Positions 61,965 through 64,000 of a DNA stretch of 64,000 nt are shown here, in pieces. The position numbers and the translations under genes were made by a program. The notes beneath the pieces were generated by a model. The model saw nothing but the letters and a program-made list of their open reading frames with translations, did no database searches and was not told the origin of the DNA. This DNA comes from Oxyruncus cristatus (lineage: Eukaryota; Chordata; Aves; Passeriformes; Cotingidae), in assembly GCA_013399855.1 (NCBI GenBank), contig VXAY01004360.1:2471011-2535010 (forward strand), written 5' to 3'. How positions within the stretch are numbered: the stretch's first letter is position 1; every line of letters starts with the position of its first letter.

Positions 61965-63840
61965 TTCGCTTCCTTTCTCATCTTCTGTCAACAAACATGT
62001 AAGAAAAGATTTTCACCATGTCAGGAATTTTATGCTTTTGAAACAGATCTCACACACTTGACCCTGTCCAGGTTCAGGATAGAGCTGAGCTGTTGCCCAG
62101 ATGGAAAGTCAGTTGTGATTTTTTACAGATGTTTTACATCAAATCATAGTGTTTAAAAGAAAACAAAAAAAAAAAAATCTCCCAATGGTTCAGAGCCATG
62201 TTAAATAATTTAGAGAATGGTTAGACAAATCATGCAAAAGAGCTGTAAGACTAGATCTTTTGGCTCCCTGATGGGAATACATTTAAATTAAACAGCCGGT
62301 AAATAACAAGCCAAAGACCATCATGCCACTGGATAACAAAAGCAGTTAAAGAGCTGGATTGATAAAATGAGTGGATATTGAGTGCCTGCCATCATTTCCC
62401 TCTTCCGTCTTTTGGTGATGAGAAAGAAAAGGGAAAAGATTAAAGAATGAGAAGGGTCCCAGTATTGTTCATCTTCTCTTTCCTGGTGAAGATGAAGCAG
62501 GAGGAAGGCAGAAATTATTCATTTCTCCATCCCCAAGGAGAAAAGGGATGCAAAACTGTCCCAAAGACAGGATAAAACGCTCTACCTTGGGGAATGCAAA
62601 GCCGGTCTGTCAAAGCAAAACCTGAAACAACAGAGGGACACCAGAGGAATTCCTTCCCTCCCCAGTTATTTTCTCTTGTTTCTGTTAGTTTACATTACTT
62701 AATATTTTAAATAATTACAAAAAGCTCTGACTTCAACTCTTTCAAATGTATTGTGGCCACAGAACAACTGAAAGAGCTGTTCCTCCTGCAAAGCTCCTCT
62801 GGGGCAGAAATTAATGCACTGCCACTTTTCAAATATTCCAAACTCCAGACTGGAAGAAGAAACAGCTATTCATTTTCCAAAGGACTAAGGAAAGGGGTGC
62901 ATTAATTTATGCAGAGTGAATTAAAAGCTGAAAGCAACCTGGATTTAATGGATGGGAAAGCTAATCAACAAACACTCTCCATTCAATATTACCTAGCTTA
63001 GCAAAATCCCTAGTTTTGTTGTTTAAATCTAAGGACTGTGTATCATAGTCTATACATTTCTGGTGACGTAAAGGCAGACAGCTGGAAGAGCAATGCATTC
63101 CCCACCCTCTTTCAGAGAGTACACAAGACAGTCCACTTTTTCAGGAACACGTTTCCACTATGCACTGTGAAGCAAGCCTCCTGCTAAAATCAGCAGCAAA
63201 TGTGCATGATTAAGAACACTGGGTCAGATTCCACATATGAGAAGTTTCCTGCTGCCACTGCAATGGCAAAGAGTGGGTGATGCTCAATAGCCAGGAAAAA
63301 CTCTCTCTTCATAACTGTATAGAAGCTACAGAGCGATGGCTGAACACATGGGCTCAGGCTCGGGACACCAGCTGCTTCCGGATGACTGCAGCTAATATTG
63401 GCAGTGGGGCAGGAGTGTGGTGCCGATGCAATTTGAGGCAGGATACAGATTATAAACATTGTTTCCCTGAGATCTTGCTGTGCATTGCTCAAATTTGTTT
63501 TCAAAGGCAGCTCAAATTAACCCTCCACCTCCCCCGAGCTTAGACCCAGCTATGTTTAACATCAAAACAACAAACAGCCTTTGGAGTGGAGACCAGTCTC
63601 CTTCTTTCCCTTCCTCCAAGACTGTTTCCTTAACAATACAGCTGCACCGGGGCCTTTCCCAAGCCAAAGTGCAATAACTATGCTTTTATAATGCCCATTG
63701 GCAGTGTACATGTGCTGCCCAGGACAGAGCCTGGTTAATTAAGAAATTCTCTTGTACTGCCTGTTGCACCAGGTAAGCAGACAGCAAATAAAGAAAAGCA
63801 ATGACCATTCAACCCCCGATAGCTCATGTGCTCTCAGCTT

Positions 63841-63860
63841 TGATTGCTTGTGATTGCTTG
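63841..63860 (+). repeat. 10-bp tandem duplication
   Basis: TGATTGCTTG occurs twice with no gap. Confidence 0.9.
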
Positions 63861-64000
63861 GGGGCGAGGAAGGGAACACATCAGATCTCTGCCAATGGCA
63901 GGTCTAAGTTACTTGCAGACAGAAAGCTGTACTTTTTTTTACTTCCATAACACGTAGTAACACAAGCAAGAGCAGAAGCAGCCAAGCCTTGTTTCCCGTG

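Larger units (their letters stand above)
59051..64000. other. Non-coding unique sequence, no gene seen
   Basis: No gene supported; frames of up to 122 codons (59502-59870) are unrecognised and overlap on both strands. Small items are an inverted repeat GGATATCAC/GTGATATCC around 59487-59510, (TTGCC)n at 61945-61964, a 10-bp tandem pair TGATTGCTTG at 63841-63860 and a short A-run at 62165-62177. The segment at 60.63-61.05 kb was examined as a possible LTR fragment and not accepted. Confidence 0.65.

Overview
The window looks like non-coding DNA from a bird nuclear genome. The strongest evidence is the CR1 retrotransposons. Two copies end in the CR1 3' signature (GGTTGGACTTGATGATCTCAG or GGAACTAGATGTTCTTTAAG-type sequence, then a string of ATTCTATG-like octamers). 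That 3' end with an octamer tail instead of poly-A is the hallmark of avian CR1. Composition is AT-rich and CpG-poor, with many homopolymer and A-rich simple repeats. No operons, rRNA, complete tRNA, CRISPR or phage-like content was seen. The species cannot be named from this sequence.

No functional protein-coding gene could be supported. Nearly all open frames are under 150 codons, overlap on both strands, and match no family I recognise. The longest (177 codons, 58216-58749) is the decayed C-terminal part of a CR1 reverse-transcriptase ORF. The window is therefore intergenic DNA or the inside of a very large intron; the sequence alone does not say which.

Layout: 1-3.7 kb, unique sequence; 3.70-3.77 kb, a short CR1 3' end; 3.8-15.4 kb, unique sequence with two perfect hairpins; 15.4-15.6 kb, an ancient antisense CR1 fragment; 15.6-29.7 kb, unique sequence with a 13-bp inverted repeat near 23.3 kb; 29.66-29.93 kb, an antisense CR1; 30-47 kb, unique sequence with a MIR-like SINE near 44.4 kb and AT-rich repeats; 46.98-47.39 kb, an old sense CR1; 47.4-58.3 kb, A-rich repeats, two more MIR-like fragments, an ancient CR1 near 53.6 kb and an elaborate hairpin at 57.12-57.18 kb; 58.3-59.05 kb, the best-preserved CR1; 59-64 kb, unique sequence.

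No gene system was found. The items most worth checking are the multi-segment hairpin at 57122-57179 and a set of perfect short inverted repeats that seem more numerous than chance predicts. The ancient CR1 and MIR remnants also help date this stretch of DNA.
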